Shown here piece after piece: positions 28,280 to 37,503 of a stretch of 64,000 nucleotides of DNA. Position 1 is the stretch's first letter, and each line of letters begins with the position of its first letter. Position numbers and translations under genes: made by a program. A model generated the notes under the pieces. That model was given only the letters and a program-made list of their open reading frames with translations. It was not told where the DNA came from and made no database searches. The stretch covers positions 62,001 to 126,000 of the forward strand of contig JHZO01000004.1 in NCBI GenBank assembly GCA_000620945.1. The letters run 5' to 3'. This DNA is from [Clostridium] viride DSM 6836. GTDB lineage: Bacteria > Bacillota > Clostridia > Oscillospirales > Oscillospiraceae.

Positions 28280-29580
28280 CAGAAACGGTAACCATCATCG
28301 GGGCGGGGCTTGCAGGGAGTGAAGCCGCCTGGCAATTGGCAAACCGAGGCATTGCGGTGGAGCTTTGGGAGATGAAGCCCACCCAAAAGACCCCGGCCCA
28401 CCACTCGAATGATTTTGCGGAACTGGTCTGCTCTAACTCCTTGCGATCGGATCAATTGGAAAACGCGGTGGGACTCCTAAAGGAAGAGCTGCGGCGCCTG
28501 GATTCTTTGATTCTCCGCTGTGCAGATGCCCATCGCGTCGCCGCAGGTGGTGCTCTTGCGGTGGATCGTGAAGGGTTTTCCCGGGCGGTCACCCAGGCCA
28601 TTCGTACCCATCCGAACATCACGGTGCACGAAGGGGAAGTGACCGAGATCCCCTCCACGGGACAAGTCATCATCGCAAGTGGCCCCTTGACCTCCGATGC
28701 ACTGGCAAAGGCCATTGCAACTCGCTTTGCAGAAACCGGATACCTGCATTTTTACGATGCGGCAGCGCCCTTGGTCACCTTTGAGAGTGTGGACATGGAG
28801 CAAGCCTTTTTTGCGTCCCGCTATGATAAGGGAACGCCGGACTATATTAACTGTCCACTGACGGAGGAAGAGTATCAGGAGTTTTGGAAGGAACTGTGCT
28901 CCGCCGAAGAGGCTCCGGTCCATGGCTTTGAGGACAAAAAAGTCTTTGAAGGCTGTATGCCGGTGGAGGTCTTGGCGCGGCGGGGGGAGCAAACCTTGTG
29001 CTATGGCCCGCTCAAGCCACGGGGACTCCGAGATCCCAAAACCGGGCGGGAACCCTTTGCCGTAGTGCAGTTGCGCCGAGACAATGCAGAGGGAAGCCTC
29101 TACAATTTGGTCGGCTTTCAAACCCACTTAAAGTTTCCGGAGCAAAAGCGGGTGTTTTCCCTCATTCCGGCCCTGCGTAATGCAGAATTTGTCCGCTACG
29201 GTGTCATGCACCGTAACACATACTTGAATTCCCCAAAGCTACTCAATCGGTACTACCAGGTTAAGGGCGAGGAGCGACTCACCTTTGCCGGGCAGATCAC
29301 GGGCGTGGAAGGCTATGTGGAGTCCACGGCTTCGGGATACCTTGCCGCGGTGGAACTGGCGCGCCGCATGCAGGGAAAGGAGCCCTTGAATTTCCCACCG
29401 GAGACGGCCCTAGGAGCCTTGGCTCTTTATATCAGCAACGAAAGCGTTTCAGACTTTCAACCGATGAATGTCAACTTTGGAATCATTCCGCCCTTAGGCT
29501 ATCGCGTCAAGGGGAAACGGAACAAAAATGCAGTGCTATCCCAACGGGCGTTGGACTGCTTGGAAACACTCCCTGTGTAA
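28276..29580 (+). CDS. trmFO: Folate-dependent tRNA (uracil-5-)-methyltransferase TrmFO
   Basis: TrmFO makes ribothymidine at position 54 of tRNA with methylenetetrahydrofolate and FAD. The 434-residue protein begins with the FAD-binding [11 protein letters not shown] motif (residues 10-20) and has the family blocks [20 protein letters not shown] (about 55-74) and [12 protein letters not shown] (about 339-350). Its ATG overlaps the topA stop (ATGA), so translation is coupled. The order topA-trmFO is conserved in Firmicutes; the xerC, hslVU and codY genes often seen next are not here. Confidence 0.96.
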   Translation: MTETVTIIGAGLAGSEAAWQLANRGIAVELWEMKPTQKTPAHHSNDFAELVCSNSLRSDQLENAVGLLKEELRRLDSLILRCADAHRVAAGGALAVDREGFSRAVTQAIRTHPNITVHEGEVTEIPSTGQVIIASGPLTSDALAKAIATRFAETGYLHFYDAAAPLVTFESVDMEQAFFASRYDKGTPDYINCPLTEEEYQEFWKELCSAEEAPVHGFEDKKVFEGCMPVEVLARRGEQTLCYGPLKPRGLRDPKTGREPFAVVQLRRDNAEGSLYNLVGFQTHLKFPEQKRVFSLIPALRNAEFVRYGVMHRNTYLNSPKLLNRYYQVKGEERLTFAGQITGVEGYVESTASGYLAAVELARRMQGKEPLNFPPETALGALALYISNESVSDFQPMNVNFGIIPPLGYRVKGKRNKNAVLSQRALDCLETLPV

Positions 29581-29631
29581 CATAGAATTGGTACGATGAT
29601 GCAGGAAAGATAGAAGAAACGAGGCTTGAGC

Positions 29632-30675
29632 ATGAAGATTATCGTAGATGCGATGGGTGGAGATTTTGCACCGCAGGCTCCTGTCGAAGGTGCGGTGAGT
29701 GCGGTCAAGGAACTGGGCGCAAAGGTCATTTTAGTTGGTCGGGCAGAAGTCATTCTCTCCGCGCTGGAACAATTGGGGCACAAAGAGGTTCCGGCTGGCC
29801 TGGAGATTGTCCACGCGGAGGAAGTCATCGAAATTGAGGACAATCCTGCCACCGTGATACGGGAGAAGAAGGATGCCTCCATGACGGTTGGGCTACGGCT
29901 CCTGAAGGAAGGAAGAGGCGATGCCTTCGTGTCTGCCGGCAGTACCGGAGCCCTGCTTTCCGCCGCAACCCTCATCATCAAGAGAATTCCTGGCATTCGC
30001 CGGGCGGCACTGGCACCCGTAATTCCAACGGGGGAAGGTGGAGCGGTTCTCATTGACTGCGGTGCTACCGCGGAGTGTACGCCGGAATATTTGCTCCAGT
30101 TTGCCTTCATGGGTTCGTACTATGCCAAACGCTGTTTGGATCGTCCGGAGCCACGAGTGGGTCTTCTGAACATCGGAGCCGAGCCCAGTAAGGGGACGGA
30201 TCTTCATCGACAGACCAATCTCCTTCTAAAGCAGGCGCATGAAGAGGGGAGAATTCGCTTTTCCGGCAATGTGGAGGCAAAGGAAGCCATCCTAGGAGAG
30301 GTGGATGTCATTGTCACCGATGGGTTTTCCGGGAATATTTTGCTCAAAACCTTCGAAGGCACTGCACTCTTTATGAATGGTATGCTAAAGAAAGCCTTCC
30401 TGAAGGGCTTGAGTGGAAAGTTGGCAGCAGGCCTCGTTATGAGTGAACTCCGCTCCATGAAAAGGACACTCGATCCCAATGAGGTGGGTGGTACGATTCT
30501 GTTGGGCATTTCCAAACCGGTCATAAAGGCCCATGGCTCTTCGAATGCCTATGCCATTCGCAATGCCATAGGGCAAGGTCTAACCTTGGCGCATTCTGAC
30601 TTAATCTCTGATATTAGAGAGAATATTGACTATATGCGTCTTCCCGTGGGGGAAATGGAAGCATCTTCTGACTGA
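29632..30675 (+). CDS. plsX: Phosphate acyltransferase PlsX
   Basis: PlsX converts acyl-ACP to acyl-phosphate, the first step of phospholipid synthesis with PlsY. The ATG at 29632 is preferred to an in-frame TTG at 29626; GAGG lies seven bases before it. The 347-residue protein starts MKIIVDAMGGDFAP, the signature of the family, and has DAFVSAGSTGALLSAAT, GLLNIGAEPSKG and VTDGFSGNILLKT blocks. It is followed by acpP and rnc, as in the plsX-fab-acpP-rnc cluster, but fapR, rpmF and fabD are missing. Confidence 0.95.
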   Translation: MKIIVDAMGGDFAPQAPVEGAVSAVKELGAKVILVGRAEVILSALEQLGHKEVPAGLEIVHAEEVIEIEDNPATVIREKKDASMTVGLRLLKEGRGDAFVSAGSTGALLSAATLIIKRIPGIRRAALAPVIPTGEGGAVLIDCGATAECTPEYLLQFAFMGSYYAKRCLDRPEPRVGLLNIGAEPSKGTDLHRQTNLLLKQAHEEGRIRFSGNVEAKEAILGEVDVIVTDGFSGNILLKTFEGTALFMNGMLKKAFLKGLSGKLAAGLVMSELRSMKRTLDPNEVGGTILLGISKPVIKAHGSSNAYAIRNAIGQGLTLAHSDLISDIRENIDYMRLPVGEMEASSD

Positions 30676-30703
30676 GAGGAAGCCTGATTTTTTAGCTTAC
30701 CTA

Positions 30704-30732
30704 TTGACAGCGCGCCAAAATCTCCCTATTAT
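30704..30732 (+). promoter_or_regulatory. Promoter of acpP
   Basis: TTGACA (30704-30709), a 17-bp spacer and TATTAT (30727-30732), 48 bp before the acpP start. Confidence 0.8.
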
Positions 30733-30779
30733 GTGAGAGTGTCTATTGAAAACCTATTCCGAAAAGGAGCAATACTCGT

Positions 30780-31016
30780 ATGATTTTAGAAAAACTCAAA
30801 AAACTCATTGCCGAACAGATGAGTGTGGACGAAGATATCATCACCATGGATACCCATTTTGAGGATGACCTGGGTGTCGACTCTCTGGATATTGTCGAAC
30901 TGACCATGGCCATGGAAGAGGAGTTTAACCTGGAAGAAATTTCGGAAGATGATTTGGCTCAGGTGGTCACCGTGGGTGACCTGGTGCGCTATCTGCAGCA
31001 ACAGCTGGACATGTAA
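30780..31016 (+). CDS. acpP: Acyl carrier protein
   Basis: The 78-residue acidic protein carries fatty acyl chains on a phosphopantetheine arm attached to the serine in DDLGVDSLDIVEL (Ser about 39). The four-helix layout and length are standard. AAAAGGAGC precedes the ATG. A strong promoter directly upstream fits the high abundance of ACP. It is followed by rnc after 48 bp. Confidence 0.97.
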   Translation: MILEKLKKLIAEQMSVDEDIITMDTHFEDDLGVDSLDIVELTMAMEEEFNLEEISEDDLAQVVTVGDLVRYLQQQLDM

Positions 31017-31064
31017 TCGCAGGAAATGTGTGATCGATGCTGTCCGAATGGAGAGGAGGAGAGA

Positions 31065-31736
31065 ATGAAAGATTTAGAGCAAAAACTCAACTATACATTT
31101 CGCTCTCCGGCCTTGCTGGAAAATGCACTGACGCACAGCTCCTATGCCAATGAGCATCGGGAAAGCGGTGCACTCAGTAATGAGCGTTTGGAGTTTTTGG
31201 GAGACTCGATCCTGGGTCTCGTCGTTGCAGAGCATCTGTATCGGATGAGACCCGACCTGCCCGAGGGGGATCTGACCCGGATTCGGGCGGCTCTCGTCTG
31301 TGAAGGAAGCTTGGTCGAAGTGGCGCATCGCTTGGGCCTGGGGGAGCATTTGCGGCTGGGCAAGGGTGAACTGGTTGGTGGCGGGCGGGAACGTCCGTCC
31401 ATTCAGGCCGATGCCGTAGAAGCCATTCTTGCTGCCGTGTACTTAGATGGGGGAATCGGACAAGTCAGGAAACTGATTCAAACGCTCATCTTAGAACAGG
31501 AAACGGAAAAAGCGGCGGCAAGCCGCGACTATAAGACCACTCTGCAGGAATTGGTGCAGCGGGAGAGTGGCAAAACGCTATCCTATCACCTGATTGCGGA
31601 AAGTGGTCCAGACCACGCCAAGCAATTCACCATGGAGGTTCAGTTGAATGGGGAACCTCTTGGTATGGGCGAAGGACGAAGCAAAAAAGAGGCGGAGCAG
31701 GCAGCGGCAAAGGCTGCGGTTGCCAAGCTTGGCTGA
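31065..31736 (+). CDS. rnc: Ribonuclease III
   Basis: RNase III cuts double-stranded RNA in rRNA precursors and regulatory duplexes. The ATG at 31065, after GAGAGGAGGAGAG, gives 223 residues. The catalytic signature NERLEFLGDSILGLV (about 39-53) and the metal-binding ADAVEAILAAVYLDGG block are intact, followed by the C-terminal double-stranded-RNA-binding domain (about 155-223) with GEGRSKKEAEQAAAKAA. The upstream acpP fits the usual cluster; smc and ftsY, which often follow, are absent, and a terminator ends the unit. Confidence 0.96.
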   Translation: MKDLEQKLNYTFRSPALLENALTHSSYANEHRESGALSNERLEFLGDSILGLVVAEHLYRMRPDLPEGDLTRIRAALVCEGSLVEVAHRLGLGEHLRLGKGELVGGGRERPSIQADAVEAILAAVYLDGGIGQVRKLIQTLILEQETEKAAASRDYKTTLQELVQRESGKTLSYHLIAESGPDHAKQFTMEVQLNGEPLGMGEGRSKKEAEQAAAKAAVAKLG

Positions 31737-31748
31737 TGCGAGAAGGAC

Positions 31749-31802
31749 AAGAGCGAGGCGTAAAGCAGCTTTTAGAAGGCTGTTTTACGTCTCGCTTTCT
31801 GA
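31749..31802 (+). terminator. Terminator after rnc
   Basis: A long imperfect stem: AGCGAGGCGTAAAGCAGC against GCTGTTTTACGTCTCGCT, followed by TTCTGATTAT. Confidence 0.7.
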
Positions 31803-31840
31803 TTATAGTAAGACCCGTATCAATTGCTTAGGAGGCGCTT

Positions 31841-32806
31841 ATGACAACCGCAACCGCAAAGCGAGCACGCTTTGCCCCCACGCCCAGCGGGAGAATGCAT
31901 CTGGGCAATCTGTTTGCGGCCCTTCTTTGCTGGCTGGATGCCCGCAAACAAGGTGCAGAGCTCCTGCTTCGCATGGAAGATCTGGATCGAGAACGCTGTC
32001 GCCCGGAGTATGCCGCTCTGTTAGCCGATGATTTGCGTTGGCTTGGTCTTAGCTGGGATTCTGGTTGGAAAGAAGGGGACAGGGCGTATCTTCAGAGCCA
32101 GCGGCAGGCCTACTATGAGGCCGCACTACGAAAACTAGAGGGGATGGGGCTCCTGTATCCTTGCTATTGCAATCGCCGCGAACGCCTTGCCGCCAATGCC
32201 CCCCACCTCTCGGACGGGTCTGTGCTCTATGAGGGGCGCTGTCGCGCCTTGACGCAGTCCCAGCGGCTTGCCTTGGAACAAGAGGGGAGAAAGCCCGCCC
32301 TTCGCGTTCGAATTCCCAAGGAGACCATCTCCTTTGTGGATGGGAACTATGGCCCATATACGGAGCAATTGGAGAAAGAGTGTGGGGATATTATTCTGCG
32401 TCGTTCCGATGGGGTCTTTGCCTATCAGCTTGCCGTGGTGGTGGACGATGGCCTCATGGGGGTGACTCGTGTGGTACGGGGGCATGACCTTTTGTCCTCC
32501 ACGCCACGGCAGATTTGGCTGCTCTCGCAGCTTGGCTTTGCTCCTCCCCACTACTGTCATACCCCGCTCCTGATTGACAGCCAAGGAAGGCGCTTATCGA
32601 AACGGGATCGCGATCTGGACATGGGAAACCTGCGCACGGTGACCACACCGGAGCGCCTGCTTGGGATCTTGGCTCATCTGGCGGGCATCCTGGATCGCCC
32701 AGACGCAATCAGCGCGCCCGAACTTGTCCCTCTCTTTTCGTGGGAACAGGTCGGACGCGCCGATCGTGTTGTAGGAGATGAGGTCATGCGCCAGCTGCGA
32801 GCCTAA
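31841..32806 (+). CDS. gluQ: Glutamyl-queuosine tRNA(Asp) synthetase
   Basis: GluQ-RS attaches glutamate to queuosine in the anticodon of tRNA-Asp. The 321-residue protein is a class I catalytic core like glutamyl-tRNA synthetase but lacks the anticodon-binding C-terminal half. The HIGH-like motif is FAPTPSGRMHLGNL (about 11-24), the zinc-type CYC and GRC cysteines are present near residues 107-133, and the KMSKS equivalent is LSKRDRD (about 250). GAGGCG precedes the ATG. The gene converges on sigF and the two stop regions overlap by 4 bp. Confidence 0.93.
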   Translation: MTTATAKRARFAPTPSGRMHLGNLFAALLCWLDARKQGAELLLRMEDLDRERCRPEYAALLADDLRWLGLSWDSGWKEGDRAYLQSQRQAYYEAALRKLEGMGLLYPCYCNRRERLAANAPHLSDGSVLYEGRCRALTQSQRLALEQEGRKPALRVRIPKETISFVDGNYGPYTEQLEKECGDIILRRSDGVFAYQLAVVVDDGLMGVTRVVRGHDLLSSTPRQIWLLSQLGFAPPHYCHTPLLIDSQGRRLSKRDRDLDMGNLRTVTTPERLLGILAHLAGILDRPDAISAPELVPLFSWEQVGRADRVVGDEVMRQLRA

Positions 32807-33519
32807 CCGGAATCCAGGGTTTGGCGCATGGCCTGAATGGATTTCTTTTCTAAACGGGAGACTTGAACTTGACTGATCCCTAGAATGTGTGCGATTTTCT
32901 CCTGGGTCATGCCCTTATAGTAGCGCAGGAAGATGATCTTTCGTTCCCGTTCGGGCAGGGCGGCGATGGCATTGTGCAGGTCGACCTTTTCCACCAAAAG
33001 ATCCTCCGGCCCGTCACAGCCAAGGACGCTCTCCAGGGAAAGACCGCCCTCTCCGTTTTCGGATTGCAAGGAGGCAACGGAAGCGGTGGCCAAATCGGCC
33101 GCTGCGATTTCTTCAATGGGGATGCCCGTTTCTGCAGAGAGTTCGGAAAGGCTTGGTTCCCGGTCAAGGGAGGCCTGAAGGGCATCCCTGGCCTGACGAA
33201 TGACGCTAACCCGTTCCTTGACCCCACGGCTGACTTTCACGATGCCATCGTCGCGAAGGAAGCGACGGATCTCTCCTGCAATTTTGGGTACGGCATAGGT
33301 AGAAAACTGGGTGCCAAATTCCGGTTCAAAGCCACGCACGGCCTTTAAAAAACCCAGACAACCCAGTTGATACAGATCTTCCATTTCAACATTGCGGCGG
33401 CTATACCGTCGGACAATGCTCCAAATGAGTCCGGCATTCTCCTGCAACAACCTGGTGCAGGCTTCGTTGTCGCCCTCACGGGCGGCTTCCATCAGGGTGC
33501 GGGTGTCCGGAGAAATCAC
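32803..33519 (-). CDS. sigF: Sporulation sigma factor F
   Basis: Sigma-F is the first forespore-specific sigma factor and is held inactive by SpoIIAB until polar septation. The 238-residue protein has region 2 (about 25-95, with DLYQLGCLGFLKAVRGF and FSTYAVPKIAGEIRRFLRDDG), region 3 (about 100-150) and region 4 with the helix-turn-helix MTQEKIAHILGISQVQVSRLEKK (in halves MTQEKIAHILG and ISQVQVSRLEKK). It is the last gene of spoIIAA-spoIIAB-sigF and overlaps spoIIAB by 4 bp, indicating coupled translation. Confidence 0.95.
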   Translation of the reverse strand: MISPDTRTLMEAAREGDNEACTRLLQENAGLIWSIVRRYSRRNVEMEDLYQLGCLGFLKAVRGFEPEFGTQFSTYAVPKIAGEIRRFLRDDGIVKVSRGVKERVSVIRQARDALQASLDREPSLSELSAETGIPIEEIAAADLATASVASLQSENGEGGLSLESVLGCDGPEDLLVEKVDLHNAIAALPERERKIIFLRYYKGMTQEKIAHILGISQVQVSRLEKKSIQAMRQTLDSG

Positions 33520-33968
33520 ATTGCCGCACCTGCCCTCGGGGAGAAGCGCTTGCGCATCACCAGCGTGGTTCCCTTCCCTTCTTTGGAGCGCACCTTCAGA
33601 TGATCCATGAAGCTCTCCATGATGGTAAAGCCCATGCCGGATCGCTCCTCATTGCCGGTCGTATAGAGTGGAGTGCGTGCCTTGTCCACATCGGGGATAC
33701 CAACGCCCCAATCGCGCACCGTGATTTCCAAGGTGCGGTCGGGAAGGAGCCGAACGCGCAGGGTGATCTTGCCAAGTTCGTTGGGATAGCCATGAACAAT
33801 GGCATTGGTGACCGCTTCGCTGACCGCGGTTTTGACATCGCCGATCTCATCCAAGGTGGGATCCAGCTGGGCTGCAAAGCAAGCCACCGCGGTACGGGCA
33901 AAGCCCTCGTTTGCGGAGCGAGATAAAAAACTTATGGTGACTTCATTGGTATGGGTAACGGTGGGCAT
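33516..33968 (-). CDS. spoIIAB: Anti-sigma F factor and serine kinase SpoIIAB
   Basis: SpoIIAB binds sigma-F and phosphorylates SpoIIAA. The open frame extends upstream, but the ATG at 33968 after AAAGGAGTG gives the family length (150 residues, about 146 in Bacillus). The GHKL ATPase motifs are visible: EAVTNAIVHGY (N box, about 52-62), DWGVGIPDV (G1) and SGMGFTIMESFMD (G2). It lies between spoIIAA, 16 bp upstream, and sigF. Confidence 0.95.
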   Translation of the reverse strand: MPTVTHTNEVTISFLSRSANEGFARTAVACFAAQLDPTLDEIGDVKTAVSEAVTNAIVHGYPNELGKITLRVRLLPDRTLEITVRDWGVGIPDVDKARTPLYTTGNEERSGMGFTIMESFMDHLKVRSKEGKGTTLVMRKRFSPRAGAAM

Positions 33969-33984
33969 ATATGTAGCACTCCTT

Positions 33985-34290
33985 TCATTCAAATGAGATG
34001 ATTTTTTGCAAGTTGGCGGCACGAAGCACCTTGGAGGCTTGGGCCGGAACGTCGAGGACGCGCAAGGTGCCGCCGCAGCTTTCCATACGCTGCCGCGTAC
34101 GAAGGAGAACCGCAATGCCTGAGCTATCCATAAAGGTCACGCCGGAGCAGTTTAGGATCAACTCGCGGGGCAGAATGCGGTCGATCTGCTGCTCCAGTTC
34201 ACGCATAATTTCCTTGGCGCCATGGTGGTCGACCTCACCAATTAGGTTGGCTTGCAGGGTTCGTTCCTTGCTATTGCAGGTCACTGGCAT
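33985..34290 (-). CDS. spoIIAA: Anti-anti-sigma F factor SpoIIAA
   Basis: Dephosphorylated SpoIIAA releases sigma-F from SpoIIAB in the forespore. The 101-residue STAS-domain protein has the phosphorylation motif FMDSSGIAVLL; the target serine is one of the two in DSS (about residue 56). GAGAGGAG precedes the ATG. It is the first gene of the operon. The upstream gap ends at the valS terminator. No sigma-H-type promoter could be recognised with confidence in the 79 bp between, although one is expected from Bacillus. Confidence 0.95.
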   Translation of the reverse strand: MPVTCNSKERTLQANLIGEVDHHGAKEIMRELEQQIDRILPRELILNCSGVTFMDSSGIAVLLRTRQRMESCGGTLRVLDVPAQASKVLRAANLQKIISFE

Positions 34291-34368
34291 GGTTGAAAAC
34301 TCCTCTCGATGGGATTTCTAGAGAATATTGCTTGTCCGACCAAACAATTTGGTGGAACGAGACATAAC

Positions 34369-34402
34369 AATCGCAGCATACCGAATACGGTATGCTGCGA
34401 TT
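34369..34402 (-). terminator. Terminator after valS
   Basis: AATCGCAGCATACC and its perfect complement form a 14-bp stem with a six-base loop. On the minus strand it is followed by GTTATGTCT, a weak U-tract. It separates valS from the spoIIA operon. Confidence 0.65.
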
Positions 34403-34478
34403 ATACTTGCTATTCGTCATTCTTTTCTGTCGAAGTCAGTTAGGAATGCGATTTTTTCTGTCTGAGGAGACGATTCTC

Positions 34479-37109
34479 TTACAGATTCTGAAGCTGCTCA
34501 CTCAGTTTAGTAAGCAGGGCAGAGAGCTTATCGCATTTTTCTCGCTCCGCGGCAATGATGCTTTCCGGAGCCTTTGCCACAAATCCGGGGTTTTGGAGCT
34601 TGGCCGTTAGTTTATCCAGCTCCTGCTGATTCTTCTTGATTTCCTTTTCCACCCGAGCACGTTCCTTCTCCAAGTCAACCAGCTCGGAAAGGGGCATAAA
34701 GATGTTGGCAGCATAGGTGGAAACGGCGACCATGCCGTTGGCATCCACGGTAGCACCGGCGGGAAGGATTTCTACCTGGCTGCCATAGCCAAGACGCTGG
34801 AGCATGGCACTGCCCATGCGGAATGAGGCTTCCTCGGCCGTGGAGACCAAAAGGTGTGCTTTCTTTGAGGGAGGGACGTTCATCTCGGCGCGGCGGCTAC
34901 GCACGGCGCGAATGGCATCCATAACCATCTCAGTGGCCTTTTCTTCCTCCGGGAAGCTCAACTCCGGCTTGTATACAGGCCAAGACTTCTTCATGAGGAA
35001 GTCGCCCTCATGGGGCAGCGCCTGCCAGATTTCTTCGGTAATGAAGGGCATGAATGGGTGGAGCAGTGCTAGAAGCTCCGTGAGAACATAGCACAGGACC
35101 CGCTGAGCCCCTTCCTTCGCGGCTTCATCCTCACCCTGCAAACGAGTCTTGGTCATTTCGATATACCAGTCGCAGTAGCTATCCCAGATGAAGTCATAGA
35201 TCTTACCTGCGGCCACGCCCAGCTCAAAGCTTTCCAAGTTCTCGGTGACATCGGGGATGAGGGCGTTGAGCTTGGAAAGAATCCACTTGTCCTCCAGCTC
35301 CAAGCTTTCGGGCAGTCGATTGTCCGAAATAGTCAAATTCATCATCAGGAAGCGGGACGCATTCCAAACTTTATTGGCGAAGTTGCGCATGGCCTCACAG
35401 CGCTCCGTATAGAACCGCAGGTCGTTGCCGGGAGAGTTGCCGGATACCAGGTTAAAGCGGAGAGCGTCGGCTCCGTACTGCTCTGCCATCTCCAGAGGGT
35501 CAATGCCGTTGCCCAGAGATTTGCTCATCTTGCGGCCCTTATCATCGCGCACCAGGCCGTGAATGAACACCGTGTGGAAGGGGGTCTTCCCGGTGTGCTC
35601 ACAGCCGGAGAAGATCATGCGAGCGACCCAGAAGAAAATGATGTCATAGCCCGTGACCAACACATCAGTGGGATAGAAATACTCCATATCCTCGGTCTTG
35701 TCGGGCCACCCGAGGGTAGAGAAGGGCCAAAGTGCGGAGGAGAACCAGGTGTCGAGCACATCGGGGTCACGCTCGATCTTGCTGCTGCCGCACTTGGCGC
35801 AGACGGTGGCATCCTCACGAGACACGGTGACATGACCGCAGTCTGCACAGTACCAAGCGGGAATCTGATGTCCCCACCAAAGCTGGCGGGAGATGCACCA
35901 ATCGTGGACGTTTTCCATCCAGTTCAGGTAGGTCTTGGAGAAGCGGTCGGGTACAAATTTGGTTTCGCCTTCGGCAACCACGCGAAGGGCATCCTTGGCA
36001 AGGGGTTCCATCTTCACGAACCACTGGGCGGAAATGATGGGTTCCACGTCGGTTGCGCAGCGATAGCAGGTGCCCACGTTGTGGGCATTCTCCACCACCT
36101 TTTCCAGAAGACCCATGGCATCCAGGTCAGCAACAATGACCTTGCGAGCCTCGTACCGGTCCAGACCTTGGTACTTACCGCCCAGCTCATTGACCCGGCC
36201 GTTGTCGTCCAAGACACGGATGGACTCTAGGTTATTGCGCAGGCCAACCTCGAAGTCATTGGGGTCGTGGGCGGGGGTCATCTTCACACAGCCGGTGCCG
36301 AACTCCACATCCACATAGTCGTCTGCCACAATGGGAATCTCACGATCCATGAGGGGCAGCAGGCAGGTCTTGCCGATGAGATCCTGATAACGTGAGTCGT
36401 TGGGGTTGACGGCCACGCCGGAGTCACCCAGCATGGTTTCAGGACGGGAGGTAGCAACCACCACAAAGCGTCCTTCCTCGCCGCAAATGGGATACTTTAA
36501 GTGCCACAGGTGACCGGGCTTTTCCTTGTATTCCACCTCGGCATCGGAGAGCGCCGTGGTGCACTTGGGGCACCAGTTGATGATGCGGCTTCCTTTATAA
36601 ATCAAATCCTTTTCATACAAAGCCACGAAGACTTCGCGGACGGCCTTGGAGCAGCCTTCGTCCATGGTAAAGCGTGCACGGTCCCAGTCGCAGGAAGCGC
36701 CCATTTTCTTTTGTTGCTCAACAATGCGGTCACCATAGGTATTTTTCCAGTCCCAAACCCGTGCTAAGAAGGCATCGCGTCCCAAATCGTGGCGGGATTT
36801 GCCTTCTTCGTTGCGCAGGGTTTCCTCCACCTTAATTTGCGTGGCGATGCCGGCATGGTCGGTGCCGGGAAGCCACAGCGCGGCATAGCCCTGCATGCGC
36901 TTGAAGCGGATCAAGATATCCTGAAGAGTGCAGTCCATGGCATGGCCCATGTGCAGCTGTCCGGTGACGTTGGGGGGCGGCATGACAATGGTAAAGGGCT
37001 TTTTCTTGGCATCGCGAATGCCCGCAAAGCATTTGTTCTCTTCCCACTGGGCATAGATGCGGTCTTCCACTTCACGCGGGTCATAGACCTTGGGGAGTTC
37101 TCGTGACAT
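34479..37109 (-). CDS. valS: Valyl-tRNA synthetase
   Basis: The 876-residue class I enzyme charges tRNA-Val and edits threonine. The ATG at 37109 follows GAGAGGAAG; an extension six codons upstream has no ribosome binding site. Visible motifs are [14 protein letters not shown] (HIGH region, about 44-57), the editing domain with [21 protein letters not shown] (KMSKS, about 518-528), and a C-terminal coiled coil (about 810-876) typical of ValRS. It is preceded by a T-box leader and a near-consensus promoter, so it should be induced when valine-charged tRNA runs low. Confidence 0.97.
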   Translation of the reverse strand: MSRELPKVYDPREVEDRIYAQWEENKCFAGIRDAKKKPFTIVMPPPNVTGQLHMGHAMDCTLQDILIRFKRMQGYAALWLPGTDHAGIATQIKVEETLRNEEGKSRHDLGRDAFLARVWDWKNTYGDRIVEQQKKMGASCDWDRARFTMDEGCSKAVREVFVALYEKDLIYKGSRIINWCPKCTTALSDAEVEYKEKPGHLWHLKYPICGEEGRFVVVATSRPETMLGDSGVAVNPNDSRYQDLIGKTCLLPLMDREIPIVADDYVDVEFGTGCVKMTPAHDPNDFEVGLRNNLESIRVLDDNGRVNELGGKYQGLDRYEARKVIVADLDAMGLLEKVVENAHNVGTCYRCATDVEPIISAQWFVKMEPLAKDALRVVAEGETKFVPDRFSKTYLNWMENVHDWCISRQLWWGHQIPAWYCADCGHVTVSREDATVCAKCGSSKIERDPDVLDTWFSSALWPFSTLGWPDKTEDMEYFYPTDVLVTGYDIIFFWVARMIFSGCEHTGKTPFHTVFIHGLVRDDKGRKMSKSLGNGIDPLEMAEQYGADALRFNLVSGNSPGNDLRFYTERCEAMRNFANKVWNASRFLMMNLTISDNRLPESLELEDKWILSKLNALIPDVTENLESFELGVAAGKIYDFIWDSYCDWYIEMTKTRLQGEDEAAKEGAQRVLCYVLTELLALLHPFMPFITEEIWQALPHEGDFLMKKSWPVYKPELSFPEEEKATEMVMDAIRAVRSRRAEMNVPPSKKAHLLVSTAEEASFRMGSAMLQRLGYGSQVEILPAGATVDANGMVAVSTYAANIFMPLSELVDLEKERARVEKEIKKNQQELDKLTAKLQNPGFVAKAPESIIAAEREKCDKLSALLTKLSEQLQNL

Positions 37110-37153
37110 AGTCGTTCTTCCTCTCATCGTATGGTATATTGTTGTCTCAAAAG

Positions 37154-37409
37154 CAAAAACGCCCTGAGACGATTTGTCTCAGGGCGAAACGATCTTCCGC
37201 GGTACCACCTGAATTCGGGCACAAGCTGCCCGCACTTCATAACCCCGATAACGGAGGGAATCCGTCGCACCATACTAGGCCGTAAGCCATTCCGGTGCGA
37301 GGCTCGGGGAGGACAATTCACCGCCTATGGGGAGAGACTCACAGCAACCGTCTCCTCTCTGAACCCCAATGCAGGCAGGCTACTGGTTCCCGTCACAGCC
37401 TGTTTCATA
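37154..37409 (-). promoter_or_regulatory. T-box riboswitch of valS
   Basis: The 14-base T-box AGGTGGTACCGCGG lies at 37197-37210 (minus strand). It is followed by a terminator hairpin (CGCCCTGAGAC/GTCTCAGGGCG, 37160-37186) with a U-run at its end. Upstream is a long stem I with an AGTA bulge (minus-strand CAGTAG at about 37380) and a stem II/III region. A GTC triplet at 37312-37314 (minus strand) could be the valine specifier codon; that placement is inference. Uncharged tRNA-Val should favour the antiterminator over the terminator. Confidence 0.95.
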
Positions 37410-37415
37410 CCCTTC

Positions 37416-37444
37416 AGTATACGAAACGGAAAAAGACTTGTCAA
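37416..37444 (-). promoter_or_regulatory. Promoter of the valS T-box transcript
   Basis: Minus-strand TTGACA (37439-37444), 17 bp, TATACT (37416-37421), directly ahead of the T-box leader. Confidence 0.88.
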
Positions 37445-37503
37445 GAGACAAATGCGATCGCATCACCCACGGAGTTTTCCTTGCTGCGATCCATGCCACG
37501 AAA

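Noticed and set aside
35559-36230. 223-codon plus-strand frame inside valS
   Set aside because: Shadow of valS on the other strand.
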